DNA of 22,772 nucleotides from Acidobacteriaceae bacterium (GTDB lineage Bacteria > Acidobacteriota > Terriglobia > Terriglobales > Acidobacteriaceae), in NCBI GenBank assembly GCA_030049955.1, contig JASIJX010000493.1, positions 1-22,772 on the forward strand, in the 5' to 3' direction. The first letter of the stretch is position 1, and every line of letters starts with the position of its first letter. A model generated the notes under the pieces. The model had not been told where the DNA came from. It worked only from the letters and a program-made list of their open reading frames with translations, and made no database searches. The translations under genes were made by a program, and so were the position numbers. Below are positions 1 to 8,184 of the stretch, piece after piece.

Positions 1-1311
<1,311 letters not shown>

Positions 1312-3522
1312 TTACTGGTGATCGGGCTTCGAAGCTTTACTGCCCGCCGCTGTATCGGCCTCTACCAGGCCGCGGAACTTGAGCATCGGCTCGATCGTCG
1401 GCTTATGGCCCAGCCAGGCGTCGTACATCCTTTCGAGGTCTTGCGTGTTGCCGCGCGACAGCACCATCTGCCGAAAGCGGTCGCCGTTGGCGCGCGTCAT
1501 TCCGCCATGGTCTTCGAACCATTGGAAGGCGTTATCGTCGAGCATCTCCGTCCACAGGTAGGCGTAATAGCCGGCCTGGTAGCCGTTAGCCCAGATGTGC
1601 AGAAAGTAACTCGAACGGTAGCGCGGCGGAACGTAGCTGATCCAGAGCTTCGATTTTTCGAGCGCGTCTTTTTCAAACGTGTCGGGGTTTTCGAGCTGCG
1701 CGCTTGCGGGCAGCGTGTGCCATGCGAGATCGAGCTCGGCGGCAGACAGGATCTCGGTAAGCAGGTACCCTTGGTTGAAGGTCTCTGCCTTCTTAATCTT
1801 CGCTACGAGTTCGGGCGGCATGGGCGCACCAGTCTTGTAGTTCCTGGCGTAGTGCGCGAACACCGCCGGGTAACTGGCCCAATGCTCGTTAAATTGCGAC
1901 GGAAACTCAACGAAATCGCGCGGCGTTTGCGTGCCGCTCAGGCTCGGGTATTGGGTGTTGGCGAACATCCCATGCAGTGCGTGGCCGAACTCGTGGAACA
2001 TGGTCGTCACGTCATCGAAGGTGAGCAGCGCCGGCTCGCCCGGGGCCGGCTTTTGGAAGTTGGCCACGTTGTAGACGACCGGCAACTGGCCCAGCAGCTT
2101 GGATTGCGTGGTGAGAGAGTCCATCCACGCGCCGCCGTTCTTGTTGTCGCGCTTGAAGTAGTCGCAGTAGAACAGCGCCAGCGGCTTGCCGCTCGCGTCG
2201 AAGACCTCGAAGACGCGAACGTCCTGTTGATAAACAGGGATATCCTTGCGCTCCTTGAAGGTGATTCCGTAGAGCTGATGCGCCGCGTAAAAGACCCCGT
2301 TCTGAAGAACGTTGTTGAGCTCGAAGTACGGCCGCTCCTCGCTTTCGTTCAGGTCGTATCTGGCTTTGCGCACCTGCTCGGAGTAGAACTCCCAGTCCCA
2401 GGGCTCAAGCGTAAAACCGCCATTCTGTTTATCGATGAGCGCCTGGATTTCTTTGGCTTCCGTTGCCGCTCTGGCCGTTGAAGCTGGCACCAGCGCATTT
2501 ACAAAGTTGACGGCGGCCTCGGGCGTCTTTGCCATCTGGTCGGTCAATTCCCAGGCTGCGTAATTGGGAAAGCCGAGCAGCGCCGCCTTCTGCGCGCGCA
2601 ACTCGGCCAGGCGCGCAATGGTGGCGCGCGTGTCGTTCGCGTCGCCGCGCTCGGCGCGGTTCCACGAGTTCTCAAAGATCGCCTGGCGCGTGGCGCGATT
2701 GGTCAGGACGGCCAGATCGGGCTGCTGCGTGGTGTTCTGCAAAGGAACCAGCCATTCTGGCTGATGGCCCTGCTGGTTGCGCTGTTTCGCATCCTGTGCG
2801 GCCGCGGCCAGTTGTGCCGGGTTCATCCCAGCCAGCGCCGCAGGCTCGCTTGTCGAATAGGCGCCGTCTTTCGCCGCTGCCAGCAGCTTGGTCATGAAGG
2901 CATTTTCGAGCGTCGCGTCTTCTTCGTTGAGCTTCTTCAGCTTCTCCTTGTCGGCATCGGAGAGATTGGCGCCGGCTTTGACCCACTGCTGGTAGTCGTA
3001 CTCGACCAGCCGCAGAGATTCGGGATCGAGGTGCAATGCGTTGCGATTCTCATAGACGGTCTTAATGCGCGCGAAAAGCTTGGTGTTGAGAAAAATCGCG
3101 TCCTGCTCGGCTGACAGGCGCGGCGCCTCGTATGCCTGCACCTTTTGCAATTCGTCGTTCGTGTTCGCGGCGGTGACGCAGTTGAAGACCTGCATCACGC
3201 GATTGAGTAGCTGGCCGGTTTTTTCGTACGCGACTACAGTGTTCTCAAAGGTCGGCGGCGCGGGATTGTTGGCGATGACGTCCACTTCCTTGAGCTGCTG
3301 CGCCATGCCGGCGTCGATGGCCGGCTGGTAGTCGGAGTCCTTGATCTTGTCGAAAGGAGGTGCATGAAAGGGCAGCGTGCTTTCGGCGTAGAAGGGATTG
3401 CTGGGGCCAAAGGGCGCGGGTTGCTGCTGTTGAGCGGACTGTGCCATCGCTGAAAATCCAACCAGTGGGAAAAGAGTCAGAGCGGCTGAAATTTGCGTAA
3501 GCAGTGAGGGAGAGGTGCTCAT
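1312..3522 (-). CDS. dcp: Secreted M3 family peptidyl-dipeptidase (Dcp/oligopeptidase type)
   Basis: A zinc metallopeptidase that in its family removes dipeptides or cleaves short peptides; here probably periplasmic. The ATG at 3522 is chosen because AAGGAG lies 9 bases before it; a longer in-frame version from 3573 has no such support. The product is 736 residues. It opens with a signal peptide (hydrophobic stretch ISAALTLFPLVGFSAMAQS). The zinc motif is TMFHEFGHALHGMF, with H510, E511 and H514; the third-ligand region VEFPSQFNEHW follows. The C-terminal M3 signature YRSSYFLHIWANGYQAGYYAY is also present. The length fits Dcp-type enzymes (about 680-740). It stands alone, with ribulokinase upstream and ligA downstream on the same strand. 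Exact specificity (Dcp versus oligopeptidase A) cannot be read from sequence. Confidence 0.93.
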   Translation of the reverse strand: MSTSPSLLTQISAALTLFPLVGFSAMAQSAQQQQPAPFGPSNPFYAESTLPFHAPPFDKIKDSDYQPAIDAGMAQQLKEVDVIANNPAPPTFENTVVAYEKTGQLLNRVMQVFNCVTAANTNDELQKVQAYEAPRLSAEQDAIFLNTKLFARIKTVYENRNALHLDPESLRLVEYDYQQWVKAGANLSDADKEKLKKLNEEDATLENAFMTKLLAAAKDGAYSTSEPAALAGMNPAQLAAAAQDAKQRNQQGHQPEWLVPLQNTTQQPDLAVLTNRATRQAIFENSWNRAERGDANDTRATIARLAELRAQKAALLGFPNYAAWELTDQMAKTPEAAVNFVNALVPASTARAATEAKEIQALIDKQNGGFTLEPWDWEFYSEQVRKARYDLNESEERPYFELNNVLQNGVFYAAHQLYGITFKERKDIPVYQQDVRVFEVFDASGKPLALFYCDYFKRDNKNGGAWMDSLTTQSKLLGQLPVVYNVANFQKPAPGEPALLTFDDVTTMFHEFGHALHGMFANTQYPSLSGTQTPRDFVEFPSQFNEHWASYPAVFAHYARNYKTGAPMPPELVAKIKKAETFNQGYLLTEILSAAELDLAWHTLPASAQLENPDTFEKDALEKSKLWISYVPPRYRSSYFLHIWANGYQAGYYAYLWTEMLDDNAFQWFEDHGGMTRANGDRFRQMVLSRGNTQDLERMYDAWLGHKPTIEPMLKFRGLVEADTAAGSKASKPDHQ

Positions 3523-3591
3523 CGGGTCGCGCTCCTTGGGTTCGAACATATCCATTTTAGGAGACGCGACCAATCGTGCCTGTTCAATGCC

Positions 3592-3645
3592 GTGCCCCGT
3601 CCTTTCCGCGTTTTGTGCAGAAAGGGCGGGAGATCCATGCGCTCA
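3592..3645 (+). repeat. Palindromic intergenic element, copy A
   Basis: Begins GTGCCCCGT. Stem CCTTTCCGC (3601-3609) pairs with GCAGAAAGG (3617-3625) with one mismatch. The outer arms CCCGT (3596-3600) and GCGGG (3626-3630) extend the stem to 14 pairs around a 7-base loop. It is identical to the copy at 13923-13976 at 48 of 54 positions. It fills the space between the araB stop codon and the dcp upstream region. There is no T-run, so it is not a standard intrinsic terminator. Confidence 0.85.
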
Positions 3646-3646
3646 A

Positions 3647-5227
3647 TCAGCCTTTGCGAACCTCGGCCGCGATGCGCCGCAGTTCAGCCAGCACGCGACC
3701 CAGGGCCAGTGGCCGCGCCTCACGGCTGCCGAGTGCGAAGTACACATCGCGGTAGAGCGGGTAAAGCTGCTCATACACTGCAGCCGCTTTTGGGTCCGGC
3801 TCAACGGTGCGGAACGGCAGGCAGACTGCGTTCTGCGCTTCTTCGATGGATTTGTACGCGCCTGCCGCGAGCAGCGCAAAGATTCCCGAGCCAAGGCTGG
3901 TCGGAATTCCGGCCGGCACCAGCACGGGCTTGTTCAGCACGTTGGCATAGATGCGATTCAGAACTTCGTTCTTCTGTGGAATGCCGCCGGCGTTGATCAC
4001 GCGGTCGATGCGCACGCCGTGCTCGGCCATGCGCTCGAGGATGATGCGCGTGTGGAAGGCCGTGCCTTCGATGGCCGCGAAGAGCTCGTCCTGTGCGGTG
4101 TGCACCAGGTTCCAGCCGAGCGTTACGCCGCCCAGTTCGGGGTTGACGAGCACTGTGCGGTCGCCGTTGTCCCAGCTCAGGCGTAGCAGGCCCGTCTGCC
4201 CGGCCTTGTACTGATCTAGGCCTTGAGAGAGCGCTGCGACGGTGGTGTTCGCGCGCTTCGCAATCGCATCGAAGATGTCGCCGGTGGCTGAGAGCCCGGC
4301 TTCGATTCCCGTGTACGCCGGGTGCACGCTGCCCGGGACCACGCCACAGACGCCGGGAACGAGCTCGGCCTGGCGGGCCATGGCGATGATGCATGTGGAA
4401 GTGCCGACGACATTCACCGCGTCCCCCTCGCGGATGTGTGAGCCGATCGCGTCCCAGTGGGCGTCGAACGCGCCTACAGGAATCGGAATGCCGGCCCGCA
4501 GGCCAAGCGCCGCGGCCCATTTTTCCGATAGATGCCCGGCGAGGTGATCGCTGGTGAGATATTCGCCGGCAAGTTTCGCGCGGATGCCGGTAAAGAGCGG
4601 ATCGACCGCGACAAGAAAACTCTCCGGCGGCAACCCGCCCCACTTCGGGTTCCACATCCACTTGTGGCCCATGGCGCAAACGCTGCGCTTGAGGTCTTCG
4701 ACGCGCGTTACGCCGCTCAGCGTGGCGGCGACCATGTCGCAGTGCTCGAGCGCGGTGACGAATTTTTCTCTTTGCTTTGGATTAGAGCGTAGCCAATGCA
4801 AGAGTTTGGCGAATCCCCACTCGTGCGAGTAGACGCCGCCGCACCAGCCGATGCCTTCGAGGCCCTGCTCGTGCGCCTTGCGCGTGATCTCCTCGGCTTC
4901 GGCAAAGGCGCGGTGATCGCACCACAGGTAGTAGTCGTCGAGCGGTTCGAGATTCTCGCCAACAGGGATGACGCTCGAGCCGGTGGTGTCGAGCGCGATG
5001 GCCGCTACCTGGTCGCCGCTGATTCCGGTGGTTGCGAGCGCCTGGCGTGTGGCCGCGGCGAGCGCGTTCATCTGGTCGGCGTGCGACTGCGTGGCGTAGT
5101 TTGGGTCGTCACGCCGGCGGTGCAGCGGGTATTCGGCGCTGGCCGTGCCGATCGGGCCTTTTACGCTGTCCACAAGTGTCACACGCACGCTGAGCGTGCC
5201 GAAATCGACGCCGGCAACGATGGTCAT
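3647..5227 (-). CDS. araB: FGGY-family carbohydrate kinase, probably L-ribulokinase
   Basis: Predicted to phosphorylate L-ribulose to L-ribulose 5-phosphate with ATP in the cytoplasm, the second step of L-arabinose use. The start at 5227 gives the product MTIVAGVDFGTLSVRVTLVD, with AGAGGAG about 11 bases upstream; a longer frame to 5278 lacks support. The product is 526 residues (E. coli AraB is 566). The N-terminal phosphate-binding loop is VDFGTLSVR. The central GAFDAHWDAIG and late NAGGIPQKNEVLNRIYANVL segments are typical of ribulokinase-type FGGY proteins. The ATPase C-terminal region PTSLGSGIFALLAAGAY is intact. No araA, araD or regulator is adjacent, so the substrate is inferred from family resemblance; another ketopentose kinase role is possible. 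A palindromic repeat follows the stop at once. Confidence 0.85.
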   Translation of the reverse strand: MTIVAGVDFGTLSVRVTLVDSVKGPIGTASAEYPLHRRRDDPNYATQSHADQMNALAAATRQALATTGISGDQVAAIALDTTGSSVIPVGENLEPLDDYYLWCDHRAFAEAEEITRKAHEQGLEGIGWCGGVYSHEWGFAKLLHWLRSNPKQREKFVTALEHCDMVAATLSGVTRVEDLKRSVCAMGHKWMWNPKWGGLPPESFLVAVDPLFTGIRAKLAGEYLTSDHLAGHLSEKWAAALGLRAGIPIPVGAFDAHWDAIGSHIREGDAVNVVGTSTCIIAMARQAELVPGVCGVVPGSVHPAYTGIEAGLSATGDIFDAIAKRANTTVAALSQGLDQYKAGQTGLLRLSWDNGDRTVLVNPELGGVTLGWNLVHTAQDELFAAIEGTAFHTRIILERMAEHGVRIDRVINAGGIPQKNEVLNRIYANVLNKPVLVPAGIPTSLGSGIFALLAAGAYKSIEEAQNAVCLPFRTVEPDPKAAAVYEQLYPLYRDVYFALGSREARPLALGRVLAELRRIAAEVRKG

Positions 5228-5316
5228 GGAAAAGAGAGCTCCTCTGGAGACCGGTTCCTGAATGGAATCAGAGTACACTATTGCGCCTGCGGCGGTTGCG
5301 GCTGCGGCTTCTGTCG

Positions 5317-5356
5317 CTTAGCGCCTAAAACAAATGCGGCGCAAGGTGCGGGGCAC
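5317..5356 (-). repeat. Palindromic intergenic element, copy F
   Basis: Read on the minus strand it starts GTGCCCC (5356-5350). Next come CCTTGCGCC (5346-5338), a loop, and GGCGCTAAG (5325-5317), which pairs with one bulged base. The first arm is identical to that of the copy at 13998-14037. It begins 5 bases after the motB stop codon, in the gap between motB and araB. Confidence 0.7.
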
Positions 5357-5361
5357 GCTTT

Positions 5362-6141
5362 TTATTTTTTTGCAGGGGCCGCAAAGTCAGGCGAGAGCGG
5401 TGGGGGCGTGCCATTGGGCGCGTTCTTTACCAGGATGGTGATGCGCCGGTTCGATGGATCGTAGGGATTGTTTTTGACGCGCAGCATCTGGTCGGCGTAG
5501 CCGCGGATCTGCGTTACCTGGTCCGCGCGCACGCCGTTCTGCTGCAAGAGGCGCCGCGCGGCGTTGGCGCGATCGGCAGAGAGTTCCCAGTTGCTGTAGG
5601 CGGAGTCACTAGAGTAACGGGCGGCATCGGTATGGCCTTCAATGAGCAGCTTGTTGGGCAGTGTCCTGAGCTCGGCGGCGAGCAGAGCCAGCAGCTCCTG
5701 GCCGTTCGCGCTCAACTGCGCGCTACCGCTCTCAAAGAAGGTTCCGTTTTTGCCTTCCACCAGCTCAATACGCAGACCTTCGGGCGTAATGGTTATCTCA
5801 ATCTGGTTGGAAAGCTTCTGGAGCTCCTTTTTCGATTCGATTTCCTTCTCGAGCCGCTCTTTGAGCTGCTCCAGTTGCCGGCGGTTTTCGTCGGTCTGCA
5901 CATCGGGGCCGCTTCCGGACATTTCGGTGCCGAGCAGGCCGCCCGTGCCCCTGGGATCGTTGAAGTAGCCGGCTACAGCCTTGCGCATCTGCTGGCTCTG
6001 GTTCATCAGCCACAGAACGATAAACAGCGCCATGAGAGCGGTGACGAAGTCGGCGTAGGCCACCTTCCACGCGCCGCCGTGGTGGCCGTGGTGCGCGGAT
6101 TTCTTTTTGATCACGATGATGGGCGCTGGCTTGGCTGTCAT
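5362..6141 (-). CDS. motB: Flagellar stator protein MotB (OmpA-like peptidoglycan-binding domain)
   Basis: Ion-channel and anchor subunit of the flagellar motor stator. A short basic and His-rich N-terminus leads into a single membrane helix (KVAYADFVTALMALFIVLW). Its Asp, residue 31 in the annotated frame, matches the essential ion-carrying Asp32 of E. coli MotB. A plug/linker and a charged coiled-coil-like stretch (QLEQLKERLEKEIESKKEL) follow. The OmpA/MotB domain shows LIEGHTDAARYSSDSAYSNW and ELSADRANAARRLL. The product is 259 residues, typical for MotB. The ATG at 6141 is used; a GTG two codons upstream (6147) is possible, and neither has a clear Shine-Dalgarno, which fits translation following motA. 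The pair with motA across a 49-base gap makes the assignment firm. Confidence 0.95.
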   Translation of the reverse strand: MTAKPAPIIVIKKKSAHHGHHGGAWKVAYADFVTALMALFIVLWLMNQSQQMRKAVAGYFNDPRGTGGLLGTEMSGSGPDVQTDENRRQLEQLKERLEKEIESKKELQKLSNQIEITITPEGLRIELVEGKNGTFFESGSAQLSANGQELLALLAAELRTLPNKLLIEGHTDAARYSSDSAYSNWELSADRANAARRLLQQNGVRADQVTQIRGYADQMLRVKNNPYDPSNRRITILVKNAPNGTPPPLSPDFAAPAKK

Positions 6142-6150
6142 GTTCACGGT

Positions 6151-6180
6151 GGTCAGAGTTCAGTAGTCAATGATCAGTGG
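6151..6180. repeat. CTGA-rich degenerate tract between motA and motB
   Basis: On the minus strand this gap reads as short variations on ACTGA/TTGACTACTGA. The gap at 11969-12112 has a similar low-complexity style. It contains no ORF. No function is evident. Confidence 0.35.
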
Positions 6181-6190
6181 CCGGATCATA

Positions 6191-7069
6191 TTAGGCTGCG
6201 GCTGCGTCCGCTGCATCGGTCTTGTTCTTGCAGGCCTTTTCCATCTGGTCGAATGACGGCCGCGCATGAGCCGGAATCGCACGCCGCGCCATTTCGATGG
6301 CGATGATGGGCGCGCAGCCTTTAAGGAACGACAGCACGAGAACGCGCAAAACGTGCAGGTATTCGTTGTGCTCCTCGACCGCCTTGCGCATGTTGGCGCC
6401 GAGCGGCCCCACTACGCCATAACACAGCAGGATGCCGAGAAACGTACCCACCAGCGCCGCGGCCACGTGTTTGCCGATCTCTTCCGGCGGCCCGCCGAGC
6501 GCGCCCATGGTGATGACCACGCCGAGCACTGCGGCCACAATGCCCATACCGGGCAACGAATCGGCCACGGCGGAGAGCGCATCGGCCGGCTGCAGCGCTG
6601 CGCGATGGTGGACTTCCATGTCGAGCTCCATCATCTGGTCCATGTCGAACGGCTCAACGCCGCCGCTGATGGCCGTGCGCAGCGTGTCGCAGAGAAATTG
6701 CATTGCGTGATGATCGGCCAGGAATACGGGAAAATTTTTGAAGATCGCGCTTTCCTGCGGTTTATCCACGTCTATTTCCACCGAGAGCAGGCCCTCCTTG
6801 CGCACCTTGTTCAGGAACAGGTACATCATGCGCAGCGTGTCGAGGTAACGCTGGCGGGTAAACGCAGAACCCTTAAAGACACCGGCCAGGCCGGCCCCGA
6901 TGTCCTTGAGGATGCGCAGTGGATTGGCGACTACGACAGCTCCAGTGGCCGCGCCGGCGATGATCAGCAGCTCGGCCGGCTGCACCAGGACCAGCAGATG
7001 GCCTTTTTCCATCAGAAAGCCGCCCACGACGGCGGCTAGCACCATGACGATGCCGAGGATGGCGATCAT
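6191..7069 (-). CDS. motA: Flagellar stator protein MotA
   Basis: Membrane subunit that forms the ion channel with MotB and transmits torque to the rotor through its cytoplasmic loop. The product is 292 residues, a normal length. Two N-terminal helices (IAILGIVMVLAAVVGGFLM and a second near residues 31-48) precede the large cytoplasmic loop with KVRKEGLLSVEIDVDKPQES, the region that carries the rotor-interacting charges in the family. Two C-terminal helices follow (LPGMGIVAAVLGVVITMGAL and HVAAALVGTFLGILLCYGVV). The start at 7069 has a strong AGGAGG 6 bases upstream. It heads the motA-motB unit. No other flagellar or chemotaxis gene is in the window. Confidence 0.96.
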   Translation of the reverse strand: MIAILGIVMVLAAVVGGFLMEKGHLLVLVQPAELLIIAGAATGAVVVANPLRILKDIGAGLAGVFKGSAFTRQRYLDTLRMMYLFLNKVRKEGLLSVEIDVDKPQESAIFKNFPVFLADHHAMQFLCDTLRTAISGGVEPFDMDQMMELDMEVHHRAALQPADALSAVADSLPGMGIVAAVLGVVITMGALGGPPEEIGKHVAAALVGTFLGILLCYGVVGPLGANMRKAVEEHNEYLHVLRVLVLSFLKGCAPIIAIEMARRAIPAHARPSFDQMEKACKNKTDAADAAAA

Positions 7070-7176
7070 GCGCGCCCTCCTGGAGAGATTAATGTAGACG
7101 TACCCAGAGGCGAGTCCAGAGGCGAAGCCACGTGCCTGCTGCGCGGTGCCAATTCAGGATGGAGCGTGCAATCGAT

Positions 7177-7206
7177 CATCTCAACGTTTTCCATCTCAAA
7201 GTTTTC
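7177..7206. repeat. 15-bp tandem repeat, 2 copies
   Basis: CATCTCAACGTTTTC (7177-7191) is followed directly by CATCTCAAAGTTTTC (7192-7206), with one mismatch. It lies in the motA upstream region. Confidence 0.8.
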
Positions 7207-7245
7207 GAGAAACGGGTTCATGCGCAAACCGCACAAGCTCGCATA

Positions 7246-7291
7246 TTCGGTTTCGCAAATTTTCGGTTTCGCTAATTTTGTGTCGCAAATT
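7246..7291. repeat. 16-bp tandem repeat, 2 good copies and 1 degenerate copy
   Basis: TTCGGTTTCGCAAATT (7246-7261) is followed by TTCGGTTTCGCTAATT (7262-7277). A decayed third unit, TTGTGTCGCAAATT, occupies 7278-7291. The stretch is locally AT-rich compared with the surroundings. Confidence 0.8.
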
Positions 7292-7413
7292 CGCACAGTC
7301 CGCCGTGCGCGGTCGGCGGGCAGCCATGTCTTTCCCATCGGCTGGATGGGAGATGACTTCAACTTTGGAAGGTTACGAGAGATTTGTGCTGCAAACCGGA
7401 ACTGACGCGGATA

Positions 7414-8022
7414 CTAGCGTGGCCTTCCGGGGAGTACGAAGTGTTCCGCGCAGCGAGGCTCATAGGAGTCGCCGGGAACTTTAATGGCGCTATCGTAGGG
7501 CGCGGGTTTGCCATCGATGAGGCGCTGCGAATAAAGGGCGCGCGCGCCGCAGGAGCAGTAGGCCATGCACTCGGTAATGCTGCCGCCGTAGGCGTTCACC
7601 AGCCAGGTGAGGTTCAGCATTTCGCCGAACGGCATGGCGCGGAAGTCGAGATCGAGCCCGGCCACCAGCACGTCATGGCCGCCATCAAGCAGGTTCTTGA
7701 CGAACAGAAAGAGTTCGCTGACAAACTGCCCCTCGTCGATGGCGATGCACTCGACGCGTTTTCCGATCTGCTGCTCGGTCCTGTCGATGGCCTCGAGCGC
7801 TTCCCACGGGTTTGCGGAGTTGAAATCGATGGCCTTGCACTTCGAGTTGCCGTTGGGGTTGCGGCTCTCAACCATGCCCGGGCCGCCCTTGGTGTCTTCG
7901 CTCGGCTTAAGCACCACGACGTGCTGCTTGGCGTACTGGCGCCGCATCTCACAGCGGCGCAGCATCTCGGCGGTCTTGTTGCTCCGCATCGGTCCCAGCA
8001 TCAGCTCGAGCTTGCCTTGCAC
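7414..8022 (-). CDS. tdk: Thymidine kinase (TK1-like), divergent P-loop
   Basis: Predicted to phosphorylate thymidine to dTMP with ATP in the cytoplasmic salvage pathway. The product is 202 residues, close to the family length. Recognisable parts are the P-loop segment GPMRSNKT (residues 10-17), the catalytic-base motif DEGQF (96-100, with E97 as base), AGLDLDFRAMPFGEM (121-135), SQRL, and the lasso end YEPRCAEH (188-194). The P-loop differs from the usual GPMFSGKT/S: Phe becomes Arg and the Gly before Lys becomes Asn. The usual CxxC zinc pair is replaced by C152, C156 and C158. The start is a GTG at 8022 with GAGG about 7 bases upstream. These changes leave open whether it has full thymidine kinase activity. 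It is monocistronic, on the same strand as motA. Confidence 0.88.
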   Translation of the reverse strand: MQGKLELMLGPMRSNKTAEMLRRCEMRRQYAKQHVVVLKPSEDTKGGPGMVESRNPNGNSKCKAIDFNSANPWEALEAIDRTEQQIGKRVECIAIDEGQFVSELFLFVKNLLDGGHDVLVAGLDLDFRAMPFGEMLNLTWLVNAYGGSITECMAYCSCGARALYSQRLIDGKPAPYDSAIKVPGDSYEPRCAEHFVLPGRPR

Positions 8023-8102
8023 TTGCCTGCCTCAGAAAAAAAGAAGGAATGATACCGCTCCGGGTAATCATCATATCGCGGCAGGGGACGGGTATTGCGG
8101 GA

Positions 8103-8149
8103 GTGTCCCATGCCTTCGCGTCAAAAAGAACAGCGAAAGGATGGGACAC
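8103..8149 (-). repeat. Palindromic intergenic element, copy D
   Basis: A long hairpin. GTGTCCCAT (8103-8111) pairs perfectly with ATGGGACAC (8141-8149). Inside, CCTTCGC (8113-8119) pairs with GCGAAAGG (8133-8140) with one bulge, for about 16 pairs in all. It lies 35 bases after the stop codon of the metallopeptidase gene. The layout (GTGnCCC, AT, CCTT-CGC, loop, GCG-AAGG) matches the other copies, although the outer arm is GTGTCCC rather than GTGCCCC. Confidence 0.7.
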
Positions 8150-8184
8150 GGGAAGTTCAGTGAGCCAAAGGCTTCCTGTTTTGT

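Larger units (their letters stand above)
7070..7413. other. 344-base non-coding leader region of motA with short tandem repeats
   Basis: Between the tdk stop and the motA start. It holds a perfect motA ribosome-binding site at its right-hand (minus-strand) end and two tandem-repeat patches (7177-7206 and 7246-7291). No promoter is convincing. An open frame of 98 codons crosses it (7362-7066), but it starts with TTG, has no ribosome-binding site and has repetitive content, so I do not call it a gene. Confidence 0.6.

Noticed and set aside
3592..3645. Palindromic element as an intrinsic terminator of araB
   Set aside because: Stem is strong but no T-run follows on either strand, and related copies also occur in the opposite orientation to the gene; a REP-like element fits better.
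7066..7362. 98-codon minus-strand frame that ends overlapping the motA start (ATGA)
   Set aside because: Starts at TTG with no ribosome-binding site, runs through tandem repeats, and has no family resemblance; motA has its own strong ribosome-binding site.
7326..7376. Sigma-28-like promoter for motAB (CAAAGTT and GCCGATGG on the minus strand)
   Set aside because: The two boxes resemble the flagellar consensus, but the spacing is about 17 instead of 11 bases and they lie about 260 bases from motA.
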